DNA of 12,866 bases from an uncultured Bacteroidales bacterium (GCA_937915785.1 CALGGY010000162.1:1-12866), one strand, 5' to 3'; counted from the stretch's first letter, positions 1 through 6,259 are shown. Made by a program: numbers and translations. Notes: generated by a model not told the origin, from the sequence alone.

Positions 1-103
1 CGGAGTTTTTTCTGTGCCACCAAATAAAAAAGTATTTTACTTAATACTTGCTGTGAATGGCAGGTGTGCAGATGTTTGGTGTTCTGACGGTTATATAGGA
101 TAG
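1..103 (+). CDS. possible C-terminal end of an unknown protein (partial)
   Basis: The frame beginning at base 2 is open from the window edge to a TAG at 101-103 and encodes 33 residues, ending in CADVWCSDGYIG. It reads like the end of a protein, alternating hydrophobic and polar residues around FYLILAV. A hairpin plus T-tract on the same strand at 186-227 would be a suitable terminator for it. The family is not recognised. A 33-codon open frame can easily arise by chance, so this is tentative and needs the sequence to the left. Confidence 0.3.
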   Translation, partial: GVFSVPPNKKVFYLILAVNGRCADVWCSDGYIG

Positions 104-185
104 CCTCATTTGCACCAGCCTCCCGTGTGGCGGAAAGCGGTGTGGGAGGTGGTGGTTTTGGCGGTATGGTACGCCGCTACTTTTT

Positions 186-227
186 TCTGAATCCGCAAAG
201 AAATTCAGAGAATTTTTTTATTTTTTT
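186..227 (+). terminator. hairpin plus T-tract, plus-strand intrinsic terminator
   Basis: A perfect 7-bp stem, TCTGAAT at 186-192 with ATTCAGA at 203-209, encloses a 10-nt loop. It is followed by GAATTTTTTTATTTTTTT. The T-rich tail is only on the plus-strand side, so it ends a transcript coming from the left (probably the partial gene ending at 103) and faces the end of the minus-strand lysozyme gene. Confidence 0.5.
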
Positions 228-248
228 GCAGAGCTCCGCCGTGGGGAG

Positions 249-938
249 TTATTTGTTGGGCATTTCAATATCTTTTATACATTTGCCTTTGTTGAATACG
301 CATACGTCTGTATGTTTGGGTATGCCGGTTATTGATTCTTTTTCAGAATATTGCCATATTGTGTAGTTGTTTATTTTTGGCGTGGGCGCATAATTGCCAA
401 GATATATCTTGTAATTGTCAAAATTGCCTTTTACCACTTGCACATAAGCCGCCCATGTACAATAAATCATTGGGCGACATCCATACTCCTTTTCAATATT
501 TGCCAGCAAAGTCTTCAAACTTTTTATTATCTGATTTTTCTCTGCATTTACAGATGTGTGATACCCGTCAATGTTCCAACCGTTATCATCTTTGCCATTC
601 AGCTCAACATCAACCATCGGTATTAGTTTTTGCTTGGCTTTGACCACGGTTTTCTTGAAATTGGCAAACTGTTTTTCGGCACTTGATGTCATTCTGAAAT
701 AATGGTACGAACCGATGTTGAACTTGTACAATGTGGCAGAATCGACGTTGCGTATATAATATTGGTCAACATAAGTGCCACCTTCTGTTGCTTTTATATA
801 AATAAAATCCAAGGTCTTAGGGAGTTGTCTCCAGTTAATCCTTCCATTATGGTGCGAAATGTCGATACCGTCATAATTTTGGGCATAAGACAATGGAATT
901 GTGAGAAGTACAAAAGCAAAAATTATAATTTTCTTCAT
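249..938 (-). CDS. exported GH25-family lysozyme (muramidase)
   Basis: A 229-residue glycoside hydrolase family 25 protein, predicted to hydrolyse the beta-1,4 bond between N-acetylmuramic acid and N-acetylglucosamine in peptidoglycan. Residues 1-20 (MKKIIIFAFVLLTIPLSYAQ) are a typical Bacteroidota signal peptide cut before Gln or Asn. The family landmarks appear in order: GIDISHHNG (24-32, first acidic residue), FIYIKATEG (45-53), GSYHYF (76-81), the DVE pair (110-112, with E112 the expected proton donor), MIYC (157-160) and TIWQYS (193-198). The length fits a single catalytic domain with no cell-wall-binding repeats, so it probably acts in the periplasm or is secreted. It starts 12 nt after the stop of the small ORF at 951-1190 and is probably co-transcribed with it. 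The IS1595 insertion just upstream may have separated both from their original promoter. The gene is AT-richer than pckA. Confidence 0.9.
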   Translation of the reverse strand: MKKIIIFAFVLLTIPLSYAQNYDGIDISHHNGRINWRQLPKTLDFIYIKATEGGTYVDQYYIRNVDSATLYKFNIGSYHYFRMTSSAEKQFANFKKTVVKAKQKLIPMVDVELNGKDDNGWNIDGYHTSVNAEKNQIIKSLKTLLANIEKEYGCRPMIYCTWAAYVQVVKGNFDNYKIYLGNYAPTPKINNYTIWQYSEKESITGIPKHTDVCVFNKGKCIKDIEMPNK

Positions 939-950
939 TCTAATAAAACG

Positions 951-1190
951 TTAAAATTTTTTCTTTATTGCCTTTTTGGCGTGTTTTTTTGTTCTTGAAA
1001 CGTAACTTTCATATTCATGCTCTCCCCATCCCAACTTATAATATAAATCTTTTCCTAATGCACCAAGATGCTTGTAATTTGTAGATGTAATGTCGTCTTT
1101 GATTTTTGCCCCTTCTTTCGATATTGTTCGTAATGATTCAATTTCGTCTTCATTTTTTAAACCTCTGGAGTCAAAACCTAATGAATACAT
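951..1190 (-). CDS. small lysine-rich hypothetical protein, probably truncated at its 5' end by the IS
   Basis: An open frame of 79 codons from an ATG at 1190. No family is recognised. The first half is acidic/mixed (NEDEIESLRTISKEG) and the C-terminus is strongly basic (TKKHAKKAIKKKF), with an aromatic stretch LYYKLGWGEHEYESY between them. No signal peptide or membrane segment is visible. The reading frame stays open upstream of the ATG (NYSE before Met) until it enters the insertion sequence, whose end lies at about 1194. The natural reading is that this is the 3' part of a longer gene whose upstream portion was lost when the IS inserted. It lies 12 nt from the lysozyme gene, suggesting a common transcript. 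It could equally be a short intact gene with ATG at 1190. Confidence 0.55.
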   Translation of the reverse strand: MYSLGFDSRGLKNEDEIESLRTISKEGAKIKDDITSTNYKHLGALGKDLYYKLGWGEHEYESYVSRTKKHAKKAIKKKF

Positions 1191-1200
1191 TTCGCTGTAG

Positions 1201-1827
1201 TTAAATATTCGACTGGTTTTTCATCAAAATAGGCAATATTGGGCGTAAAGGCACGGCAAGTGTTATCTCCTCAAACACGGACGACGTCATGGCGTGAAGG
1301 ATGTTTAGAGCTTTCTCGCGAAGTGTGCCTCCCTTGTGCTCTACTATGTTATTCCACACAAGGCAGTTGTTCAAATATTTTGTGGACACCCCTTTGAACG
1401 ACGGTACAAACGCCTTGAGTTTGGAGTGGTAAGCGTTCAGGTGTTGAATGTGGAATATGCCTTTGACAGCCTTGCCACCCTTGATTTGCGCAAGCTTTAG
1501 GCTGTTCTTTTTTGAGAACTTGCGGTAGGATTTGTCCTCATCGCCGCAAAGCGTGGACTCTGCCGAAATGTGGCCGCCGAGAACATACCCCAACGCTTCT
1601 GCGGAGCATCTGCCCAACTTCGCCACCTTGCTGACTGCGTTTCCCCTGCGGTCTATGGCGCAGGGGACACACACCAACTCGTCGGAAAGGCCTCGTGTGT
1701 GGTTCTCTCCGCCATGTTTGCGGGCTTTCCCGCCAACATCCACAGATGAAAACAATGCGGCGTTGCCCTTGTATGACACCCTCAGAAACGCCTCATCAGC
1801 TTCCACAATCCCATTCAACTCCTGCAT
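1201..1827 (-). pseudogene. IS1595-family transposase, C-terminal catalytic part
   Basis: A 208-residue DDE-type catalytic domain of the ISXO2-like/IS1595 class. It begins MQELNGIVEADEAF, where the ADE motif (D11) supplies the first catalytic acid. CGDEDKSYRKF (94-104) carries the second acid, and HLNAYHSKLK (129-138) carries the Asn/His-containing third motif, followed by GVSTKYLNN, typical of the family. It lies directly downstream and in the same frame as the DNA-binding half (1828-2271), separated only by a TAA codon at 1828-1830 and immediately followed by ATG. The usual transposase of this family is one chain carrying both parts. This half is therefore either the remnant of a gene killed by a nonsense mutation or, less likely, a separately initiated polypeptide. 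Confidence 0.8.
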
Positions 1828-2271
1828 TTATTCCCCTTTGGCAATGGCATCAAGTATCTTGTGCCGCCAGGCAAAAGCTGTCGCGTGTGTAATGCCGCAC
1901 CGTTCGGCACTCTTGTCAAGCGACAGCCCCTCAGCCATGCAGGCCAAGTACTCGCGCCATACGGCCATCGGCTTGTGTGTGCCGCTGAATATCGAGTTCT
2001 TGCGTATTGAGAACGTTTTTCCGCAATCCTTGCATATATACTTCTGGCTCCCGTTGGCTCGCTTCCCGTTGCGTTGCACATGCATACCCCCGCATATGGG
2101 ACACACACGGCCTCCGGAGAACCGCTGCTCCTCCAGATACTCCTCAATCTCTTTGGGCCCTTCCGGAGCCTCCTTGAATAGTTCCTTGAATCGGACACGT
2201 TCGACTATCGGCAACTGGTTTACCAATGCCATGATGCTTTCTGCTGTTTGTTTTTGTTCTTCTATGCTCAT
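1828..2271 (-). pseudogene. IS1595-family transposase, N-terminal DNA-binding part
   Basis: Starting at the ATG at 2271 this frame encodes 147 residues. An upstream ATG at 2322 is in frame but lies inside the inferred terminal repeat, so it is a poor start. A four-cysteine zinc ribbon is clear: CPIC at 57-60 and CKDC at 80-83. It is followed by a helix-turn-helix-like region at about 115-138 (LSLDKSAERCGITHATAFAWRHK in outline). These domains normally sit in front of the DDE catalytic domain and bind the element's ends. The chain stops at TAA (1828-1830) just where the catalytic domain would begin (KGE, stop, MQELNG). A single base change from a sense codon such as CAA or GAA would restore one continuous transposase of about 356 residues. 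Confidence 0.8.
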
Positions 2272-2448
2272 TAAAACGAAAAAATCGGTCGATTGTTGTA
2301 CTAGAGTATTAAACAAAAACAATATCTCCGATTCTTGAAAGCCACTACTGCCCTATGCCCTCGTTTTTGGGCTGAAATTACAGAAAACACCGACAAAAAA
2401 ACGCCAACGCACTGCACAAAATATTGAAAATCTGCAAAATATAAAAAA

Positions 2449-2480
2449 TTTGTTTTTTCGGATAAAAAACACTAAATTTG
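2449..2480 (+). promoter_or_regulatory. Bacteroidota-type promoter of pckA
   Basis: TTTG at 2449-2452 and TAAATTTG at 2473-2480 are separated by 20 bp. This matches the Bacteroides -33 TTTG and -7 TAnnTTTG promoter layout. Transcription would start near 2486, giving a leader of about 50 nt before the ATG at 2535. The leader is A/T-rich with no strong Shine-Dalgarno sequence, as usual in this phylum. Confidence 0.75.
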
Positions 2481-2534
2481 CAACTTTATAGGAAAGATAA
2501 GAACATTGTATAAATAATTAAAACTCACAACACT

Positions 2535-4139
2535 ATGAGTATCGATTTAAGAAAATACGGCATCAACAATGTCAGCGAGGTTCTGTACAACCCCTCGTAC
2601 GAGACTCTTTTTGCCGAAGAGACAAAACCCGGCCTTACCGGCTACGACAAAGGCACTATAACCGAACTCGACGCCATCAACGTGATGACGGGCATCTACA
2701 CCGGCCGTTCGCCCAAAGACAAATTCTTTGTGATGGACAAAGTGAGCAAGGACACCGTGTGGTGGACCAGCGACGAATACAAAAACGACAACAAGCCGCT
2801 GTCCGAGGCATCGTGGGCCGAGCTCAAGAAACTGGCTGTGAACCAGCTCTCCGGCAAACGTCTGTTTGTGGTGGACACTTTCTGCGGAGCCAACCCCAAC
2901 ACCCGACTCAAGGTGCGTTTCATTATGGAAGTGGCCTGGCAGGCACATTTTGTAAAGAACATGTTCATCCGTCCCAACGACGAAGAACTGGCCAACTACG
3001 GGGAACCCGATTTTGTGGTTTACACCGCCTCAAAAGCTAAAGTGGAGAACTACAAGGAGCTGGGACTCAACTCCGAAACTGCCGTGGTTTTCAACCTTAC
3101 AAGCCGCGAACAGGTGATACTTAACACATGGTACGGCGGCGAAATGAAAAAAGGCATGTTCTCCATAATGAACTACCTGCTGCCGCTGAAAGGCATTGCC
3201 GCCATGCACTGCTCCGCCAACACCGACATGGAAGGCAAAAACACCGCCATTTTCTTCGGTCTTTCGGGCACTGGCAAGACCACCCTCAGCACCGACCCCA
3301 AGCGTCTGCTCATCGGCGACGACGAACACGGCTGGGACGACGAGGGCGTGTTTAATTTCGAAGGTGGCTGCTACGCCAAAGTAATCAATCTGAGCAAGGA
3401 AGCCGAGCCCGACATCTACAACGCCATACGCCGCGACGCACTGCTGGAGAACGTTACCGTCGACGCCAATGGCAAGATGGACTTCGCCGACAAGAGCGTT
3501 ACCGAAAACACCCGCGTGTCGTACCCCATATACCACATCAAAAACATAGTGAAACCCGTGAGCAAGGCTCCCGCCGCCGAAAAGGTGATATTCCTATCCG
3601 CCGACGCTTTCGGAGTGCTGCCTCCCGTTTCCATACTCACCCCCGACCAGACCAAGTATTACTTCCTTTCCGGATTCACCGCCAAACTGGCCGGCACCGA
3701 GCGCGGCATCACCGAGCCCACTCCCACCTTCTCGGCCTGTTTCGGAGCAGCTTTCCTTAGCCTGCACCCCACCAAATACGCCGAAGAGCTGGTGAAACGC
3801 ATGGAACAGAACGGCGCCAAGGCCTATCTGGTGAACACCGGCTGGAACGGCACCGGCAAACGTATCTCCATCAAGGACACCCGCGGAATTATCGACGCCA
3901 TCCTTAACGGCAGCATCGACAAGGCTCCCACCAAAACAATTCCTTATTTCGGTTTGGAAGTCCCCACACTGCTCGAAGGCGTGGACACCGGCATACTCGA
4001 CCCCCGCGACACCTACGCCGACGCCGCACAATGGGAAGAGAAAGCCAAGGACCTTGCGGCCCGCTTTATCAAAAATTTCGAAAAATTCACCTTCAACGCC
4101 GCAGGCAAAGCTCTTGTGCCCGCCGGACCGAAGCTGTAA
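2535..4139 (+). CDS. pckA: phosphoenolpyruvate carboxykinase (ATP)
   Basis: A full-length 534-residue ATP-dependent PEP carboxykinase (EC 4.1.1.49), which interconverts oxaloacetate + ATP and PEP + CO2 + ADP in the cytoplasm. In fermentative Bacteroidales the enzyme commonly runs in the carboxylating direction, feeding oxaloacetate into the succinate branch while making ATP; that direction is inferred here. Visible motifs are GRSPKDKF (57-64, substrate binding), YGGEMKKGMFS (200-210, PEPCK signature), GLSGTGKTTLS (242-252, P-loop) and GDDEHGWDDEG (261-271, metal/kinase-2 motif), followed by FNFEGGCYAK. The start is the only ATG that gives the family N-terminus, 55 nt after the -7 box. The gene is monocistronic, with its own promoter and a strong terminator at 4171-4203. 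Codon use is GC-rich, unlike the flanking IS and lipoprotein. Confidence 0.98.
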   Translation: MSIDLRKYGINNVSEVLYNPSYETLFAEETKPGLTGYDKGTITELDAINVMTGIYTGRSPKDKFFVMDKVSKDTVWWTSDEYKNDNKPLSEASWAELKKLAVNQLSGKRLFVVDTFCGANPNTRLKVRFIMEVAWQAHFVKNMFIRPNDEELANYGEPDFVVYTASKAKVENYKELGLNSETAVVFNLTSREQVILNTWYGGEMKKGMFSIMNYLLPLKGIAAMHCSANTDMEGKNTAIFFGLSGTGKTTLSTDPKRLLIGDDEHGWDDEGVFNFEGGCYAKVINLSKEAEPDIYNAIRRDALLENVTVDANGKMDFADKSVTENTRVSYPIYHIKNIVKPVSKAPAAEKVIFLSADAFGVLPPVSILTPDQTKYYFLSGFTAKLAGTERGITEPTPTFSACFGAAFLSLHPTKYAEELVKRMEQNGAKAYLVNTGWNGTGKRISIKDTRGIIDAILNGSIDKAPTKTIPYFGLEVPTLLEGVDTGILDPRDTYADAAQWEEKAKDLAARFIKNFEKFTFNAAGKALVPAGPKL

Positions 4140-4170
4140 AAGGTTGTGTTTAAATTATTCATTTTTTATG

Positions 4171-4203
4171 CTCCCACCCCGAAAAAGGGCGGGAGTTTTT
4201 TTT
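4171..4203 (+). terminator. intrinsic terminator of pckA
   Basis: CTCCCACCC (4171-4179) pairs with GGGCGGGAG (4187-4195), with one A-C mismatch and a 7-nt loop. It is followed by eight T (4196-4203). It begins 31 nt after the pckA stop codon. Confidence 0.88.
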
Positions 4204-4276
4204 GTGTCCACGCACTGTTGCCCTGATTGAAAAACGCCTTGCGGAAAGGTGTTAAAAACATCAACATTGTTTTTAC

Positions 4277-4292
4277 GTACAATATATTGTAC
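4277..4292. repeat. perfect 16-bp palindrome
   Basis: GTACAATATATTGTAC is identical to its reverse complement over all 16 bases. An additional related half, TACAATAT, follows at 4293-4300. It has the size and dyad symmetry of a dimeric regulator site, but no gene starts nearby on either strand, so its role is unknown. Confidence 0.6.
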
Positions 4293-4345
4293 TACAATAT
4301 GTTACACTTGCGAGTCAGTGTTTTTGAGATGGATGGTGGCGGTGC

Positions 4346-4396
4346 AAAAAAAGGCTTTGCGGTGTGGGGAACTGCAAAGCCGGATGCTTTTTTTTT
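4346..4396. terminator. hairpin flanked by A7 and T9, possible bidirectional terminator
   Basis: GGCTTTGC (4353-4360) pairs perfectly with GCAAAGCC (4374-4381) around a 13-nt loop. A seven-A run (4346-4352) precedes it directly, so on the minus strand the stem is followed at once by T7. On the plus strand the T9 run (4388-4396) follows after 6 nt. The minus-strand reading is the better terminator. Confidence 0.5.
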
Positions 4397-4432
4397 GGGG
4401 GGGGGGCGGCCTATTAAATGCTGAAAGTTATT

Positions 4433-4473
4433 TTGGCCAAATGACACAATGAAAATTGGCTGAATGACATAAT
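4433..4473. repeat. two imperfect 18-bp direct repeats, 23-bp period
   Basis: TTGGCCAAATGACACAAT (4433-4450) and TTGGCTGAATGACATAAT (4456-4473) agree at 15 of 18 positions and are separated by 5 nt (GAAAA). No gene start is close on either strand. They could be a regulator site pair or the relic end of a mobile element that carries repeated transposase-binding sites. Confidence 0.55.
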
Positions 4474-4567
4474 AGGGTGAGAATGGTTTACCTCTTCAGG
4501 CGCCTAAAAGACTGAAGCTGTGTTGGGCAAGCCTCAACTCTGGCAGGGGGATGGACTTGGCTTGGAG

Positions 4568-4599
4568 AAAAAAGCAACTCCCGCTTGTGAGGGCGGGAG
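4568..4599 (-). terminator. intrinsic terminator of the lipoprotein gene
   Basis: On the minus strand, CTCCCGC (4599-4593) pairs perfectly with GCGGGAG (4584-4578) around an 8-nt loop. It is followed by TTGC and six T (complement of 4568-4573). It lies about 75 nt past the stop codon of the lipoprotein gene. Confidence 0.6.
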
Positions 4600-4675
4600 G
4601 TGTTTGGGTTGAGGTGAATGGATTTTTGCATTACCTTGAGGTAACAACCAATGTCAGTTAATTGATTATTATGGC

Positions 4676-5692
4676 TTATTTGTTGTGTTTTTTATATGCG
4701 CCATAATTCGATGAATAGGAATAATTGGCCTCTTTTTTATCATATATGTGTTCAAAAGATTCAGTAGAATACATCCAGTAAAAAGAACTTGCAAATACGC
4801 AAACGTTAGCTTTCGTGAACTTATCATATAACTGTTCACCATATTCCGTTTCATTAGCATATTCAGATTCATTTTTCAAATTCTTACAGGGTGCTTCACG
4901 TTCTCGATATTCGACTATTTCGGGTTCAGCGTAGTTTGTAACCGCCGAAACATAAAAAGCGTTTTCAATCGAAATCACACTGCCATTCTCGCCAACAGAA
5001 TAAGTTATAAAATTTGAAAATTGCAATGGACTGTTTTCTTTTGTAAAAGTTACTCGAGAGCTTTTCTGTGGCAATATTTCTAATTCGCATGATAAAAATC
5101 GAGAAACTGCAATGTTGTATGTAGAAATATATTTCGATTTGTGTGGGGGTATAGCAATAATTGGTTTTTCCTTGGTTGTCACAGACGATGAGCGAGTAGT
5201 GGATGTTCCAGATGTGGTGGATTGACTTTTGCTTTTACCAACTGTTCCAGTTACAGAGACAACCTCTCCACCATAAGTAATTGGTATCATTATCCCTGTT
5301 ATAACTTTTTCTATCGTTGAGAGTGATGCGAATGAAGAAGTTGTCCACTGATATGAATCAGATATTGAATAAGATGAAGAGGAAGTCCATTCTTTTCCAT
5401 CGAACAAATCATAAACATTACCGTTGCGAGTAAAAAAAGATTTCGTCAAGTCAACATATATTATTTCATCGGTTTTGTTGTAAAATAGAAAACCCGCATG
5501 TCCGTGGTCTGACCAGAAATTGTATGAAATAATGCACTGCTCATTCTCAAATTGAATGCCATTCTTGGAAGATTTTATGTCATTATCGTTGAATGGCTTA
5601 GTTTCGTAAATCTGACAAAAATTGTAAGTTGATTTACATGAAGAAAACAGCAAAATCACTATTAATAAAGGGATTGACAAATACTTTAGCAT
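4676..5692 (-). CDS. Ser/Thr-rich lipoprotein of unknown function
   Basis: Starting at the ATG at 5692, this encodes 338 residues. A longer in-frame start at 5755 would put 21 extra residues before a perfect lipoprotein signal, so 5692 is preferred. MLKYLSIPLLIVILLFSSCK carries a hydrophobic core and lipobox FSSC with Cys19, predicting lipid anchoring in the envelope. The mature protein has an aromatic/hydrophobic block (NFWSDHGHAGFLFYNKTDEI), a Ser/Thr-rich central part including SKSQSTTSGTSTTRSSSVTT, a short hydrophobic stretch VITGIMIPITYGG, and a Tyr/Ser/Asn-rich C-terminus (NYSYSSNYGAYKKHNK). I do not recognise a named domain. The gene stands alone, flanked by a gene-free region and relics, and is AT-rich (19 G+C of 60 at 4741-4800). 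This suggests accessory or transferred origin. No clean TAnnTTTG promoter is visible upstream. Confidence 0.8.
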   Translation of the reverse strand: MLKYLSIPLLIVILLFSSCKSTYNFCQIYETKPFNDNDIKSSKNGIQFENEQCIISYNFWSDHGHAGFLFYNKTDEIIYVDLTKSFFTRNGNVYDLFDGKEWTSSSSYSISDSYQWTTSSFASLSTIEKVITGIMIPITYGGEVVSVTGTVGKSKSQSTTSGTSTTRSSSVTTKEKPIIAIPPHKSKYISTYNIAVSRFLSCELEILPQKSSRVTFTKENSPLQFSNFITYSVGENGSVISIENAFYVSAVTNYAEPEIVEYREREAPCKNLKNESEYANETEYGEQLYDKFTKANVCVFASSFYWMYSTESFEHIYDKKEANYSYSSNYGAYKKHNK

Positions 5693-5929
5693 GTTTTTAT
5701 GTATTATAATCGTTTTAAGTTTCGCAAGTTCATCCAGAGAGCTGGAAATGAACAAAATGTGTTGATAAAAAGTGGCATAACGTGTTGCATAATTTACCGG
5801 GATTCAGTATTTTATGCGTTATAATAACAAAAAAAAAGACCGATATGCCACACTGCAAAAAAAAGAAAAAAAATCGAATAAATAGGAACTTTTTTCCAAG
5901 ACGGCACGAACAGGGCCATGAGGGTTATA
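5693..5929. other. gene-poor A-rich intergenic stretch
   Basis: Upstream region of the lipoprotein gene. It contains poly-A runs around 5829-5838 and 5856-5873 and no supported gene. An overlapping 98-codon minus-strand frame ending at 5812 is made of low-complexity Phe-rich sequence templated by the poly-A runs and is not believed. Confidence 0.45.
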
Positions 5930-5950
5930 TTAGATGTCGTGAGGGCTATA
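5917..5950. repeat. short imperfect direct repeat, 21-bp period
   Basis: CATGAGGGTTATA (5917-5929) and CGTGAGGGCTATA (5938-5950) agree at 11 of 13 positions. They overlap the end of a gene-like relic on the minus strand, so they may be the product of degeneration or a small duplication. Confidence 0.4.
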
Positions 5951-6115
5951 AAAATAACCGGTGTCAACCTTGGGCCGCACACGGCCCACAACGCAATGCG
6001 GAAGACCTCGGAAAAACTCTTTCTGTGCCTGCTTTTCCCACTTTTCAAGGTCAAGAACCCGTACAATTTCGGCAATAGCCGTCTTGGGGATATCGTTTCC
6101 GTCGGCAAGGACCAG
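5930..6115 (-). pseudogene. coding-like fragment without a start codon
   Basis: A 61-codon frame on the minus strand running from just after a TAA (6118-6116) to a TAA at 5932-5930. It has no ATG near its beginning, but its composition looks like genuine protein: LVLADGNDIPKTAIAEIV, then LDLEKWEKQAQKEFF, an amphipathic charged helix, then GYFYSPHDI. Reading the same frame through the preceding TAA continues as MGASINKESPIPSTI. This is the same frame as the MYRNIYKEY opening of the ATPase relic at 6259. It may therefore be the downstream part of one decayed gene or of a different one joined to it. The family is not recognised. Confidence 0.4.
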
Positions 6116-6143
6116 TTATATAGTGCTTGGAATTGGGGATTCT

Positions 6144-6259
6144 TTATTTATAGATGCCCCCATAAGTCTTCCCCACATGGCGCACACCTAACAGGATTAG
6201 TGGTTTATGGTCGGGACGGTTTTTCCAATTCAATACTCTTTGTAAATATTTCTATACAT
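6144..6259 (-). pseudogene. 5' relic of an AAA-type ATPase (AAA_14/DUF4143-like)
   Basis: From the ATG at 6259 the frame gives MYRNIYKEY and then a TGA. Shifting by one base at that point gives LNWKNRPDHKPLILLGVRHV and then GKTYGGIYK, ending at TAA 6146-6144. Together this reads like the start of the ATPase family whose members open with an Ile-Tyr-x-x-Leu/Trp-Lys region, then KPLILxGxRQVGKT. GVRHVGKT is a perfect Walker A (GxxxxGKT). The frameshift (apparent loss of one T near 6233) and the absence of everything after the P-loop show that it is dead. Intact members are about 400 residues and usually act as stand-alone, toxin-like or defence-associated ATPases of uncertain function. Recognition rests on this short N-terminal block. 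Confidence 0.6.

Larger units (their letters stand above)
1194..2320 (-). mobile_element. IS1595-family insertion sequence (degraded)
   Basis: The element comprises a transposase frame flanked by weak terminal inverted repeats. The left end, read inward from about 1194, contains GTTAAATATTCGAC at 1200-1213. The right end, read inward on the minus strand from about 2320, contains GTTTAATACTCTAG. These agree at 10 of 14 positions. The exact ends are estimated. The 8 bp outside the estimated ends (TACATTTC left, AATATCTC right) agree at only 5 of 8 positions, so no clean target-site duplication remains, as expected for an old insertion. The transposase is interrupted by an in-frame TAA. The insertion separates the small ORF and lysozyme pair from whatever lay upstream. 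Confidence 0.75.
4204..4675. other. gene-free region between pckA and the lipoprotein gene
   Basis: No convincing coding region is seen on either strand; the short frames here are interrupted or low-complexity. The stretch holds a 16-bp palindrome (4277-4292), a hairpin flanked by A7 and T9 (4346-4396), a T9G10 homopolymer run (4388-4406), an imperfect direct repeat pair (4433-4473) and a second hairpin serving the minus strand (4568-4599). It lies between convergent genes. Confidence 0.6.

Noticed and set aside
30..49. Inverted repeat AAGTATT/AATACTT near the left edge
   Set aside because: It is A/T-only apart from one pair and lies inside a possible coding tail without a T-tract. No function can be supported.
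127..366. 79-codon plus-strand frame starting Gly-rich
   Set aside because: It crosses the terminator hairpin at 186-227 and overlaps the 3' end of the lysozyme gene in antisense. Composition is not protein-like.
1532..2338. 268-codon plus-strand frame across the insertion sequence
   Set aside because: It is antisense to the clear transposase frame. The Ser/Pro/Cys-rich composition and absence of motifs indicate a shadow.
4187..4195. GGGCGGGAG occurs at 4187-4195, 4591-4599 and 10688-10696
   Set aside because: Two copies are halves of terminator stems and the third is isolated. A 9-mer shared by GC-rich stems is not evidence of a dispersed repeat.
5812..6108. 98-codon minus-strand frame with two hydrophobic stretches that could be read as a small membrane protein
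   Set aside because: The Phe-rich segment is templated by poly-A runs, and an overlapping frame (5930-6115) has more protein-like content. There is no independent support for it.
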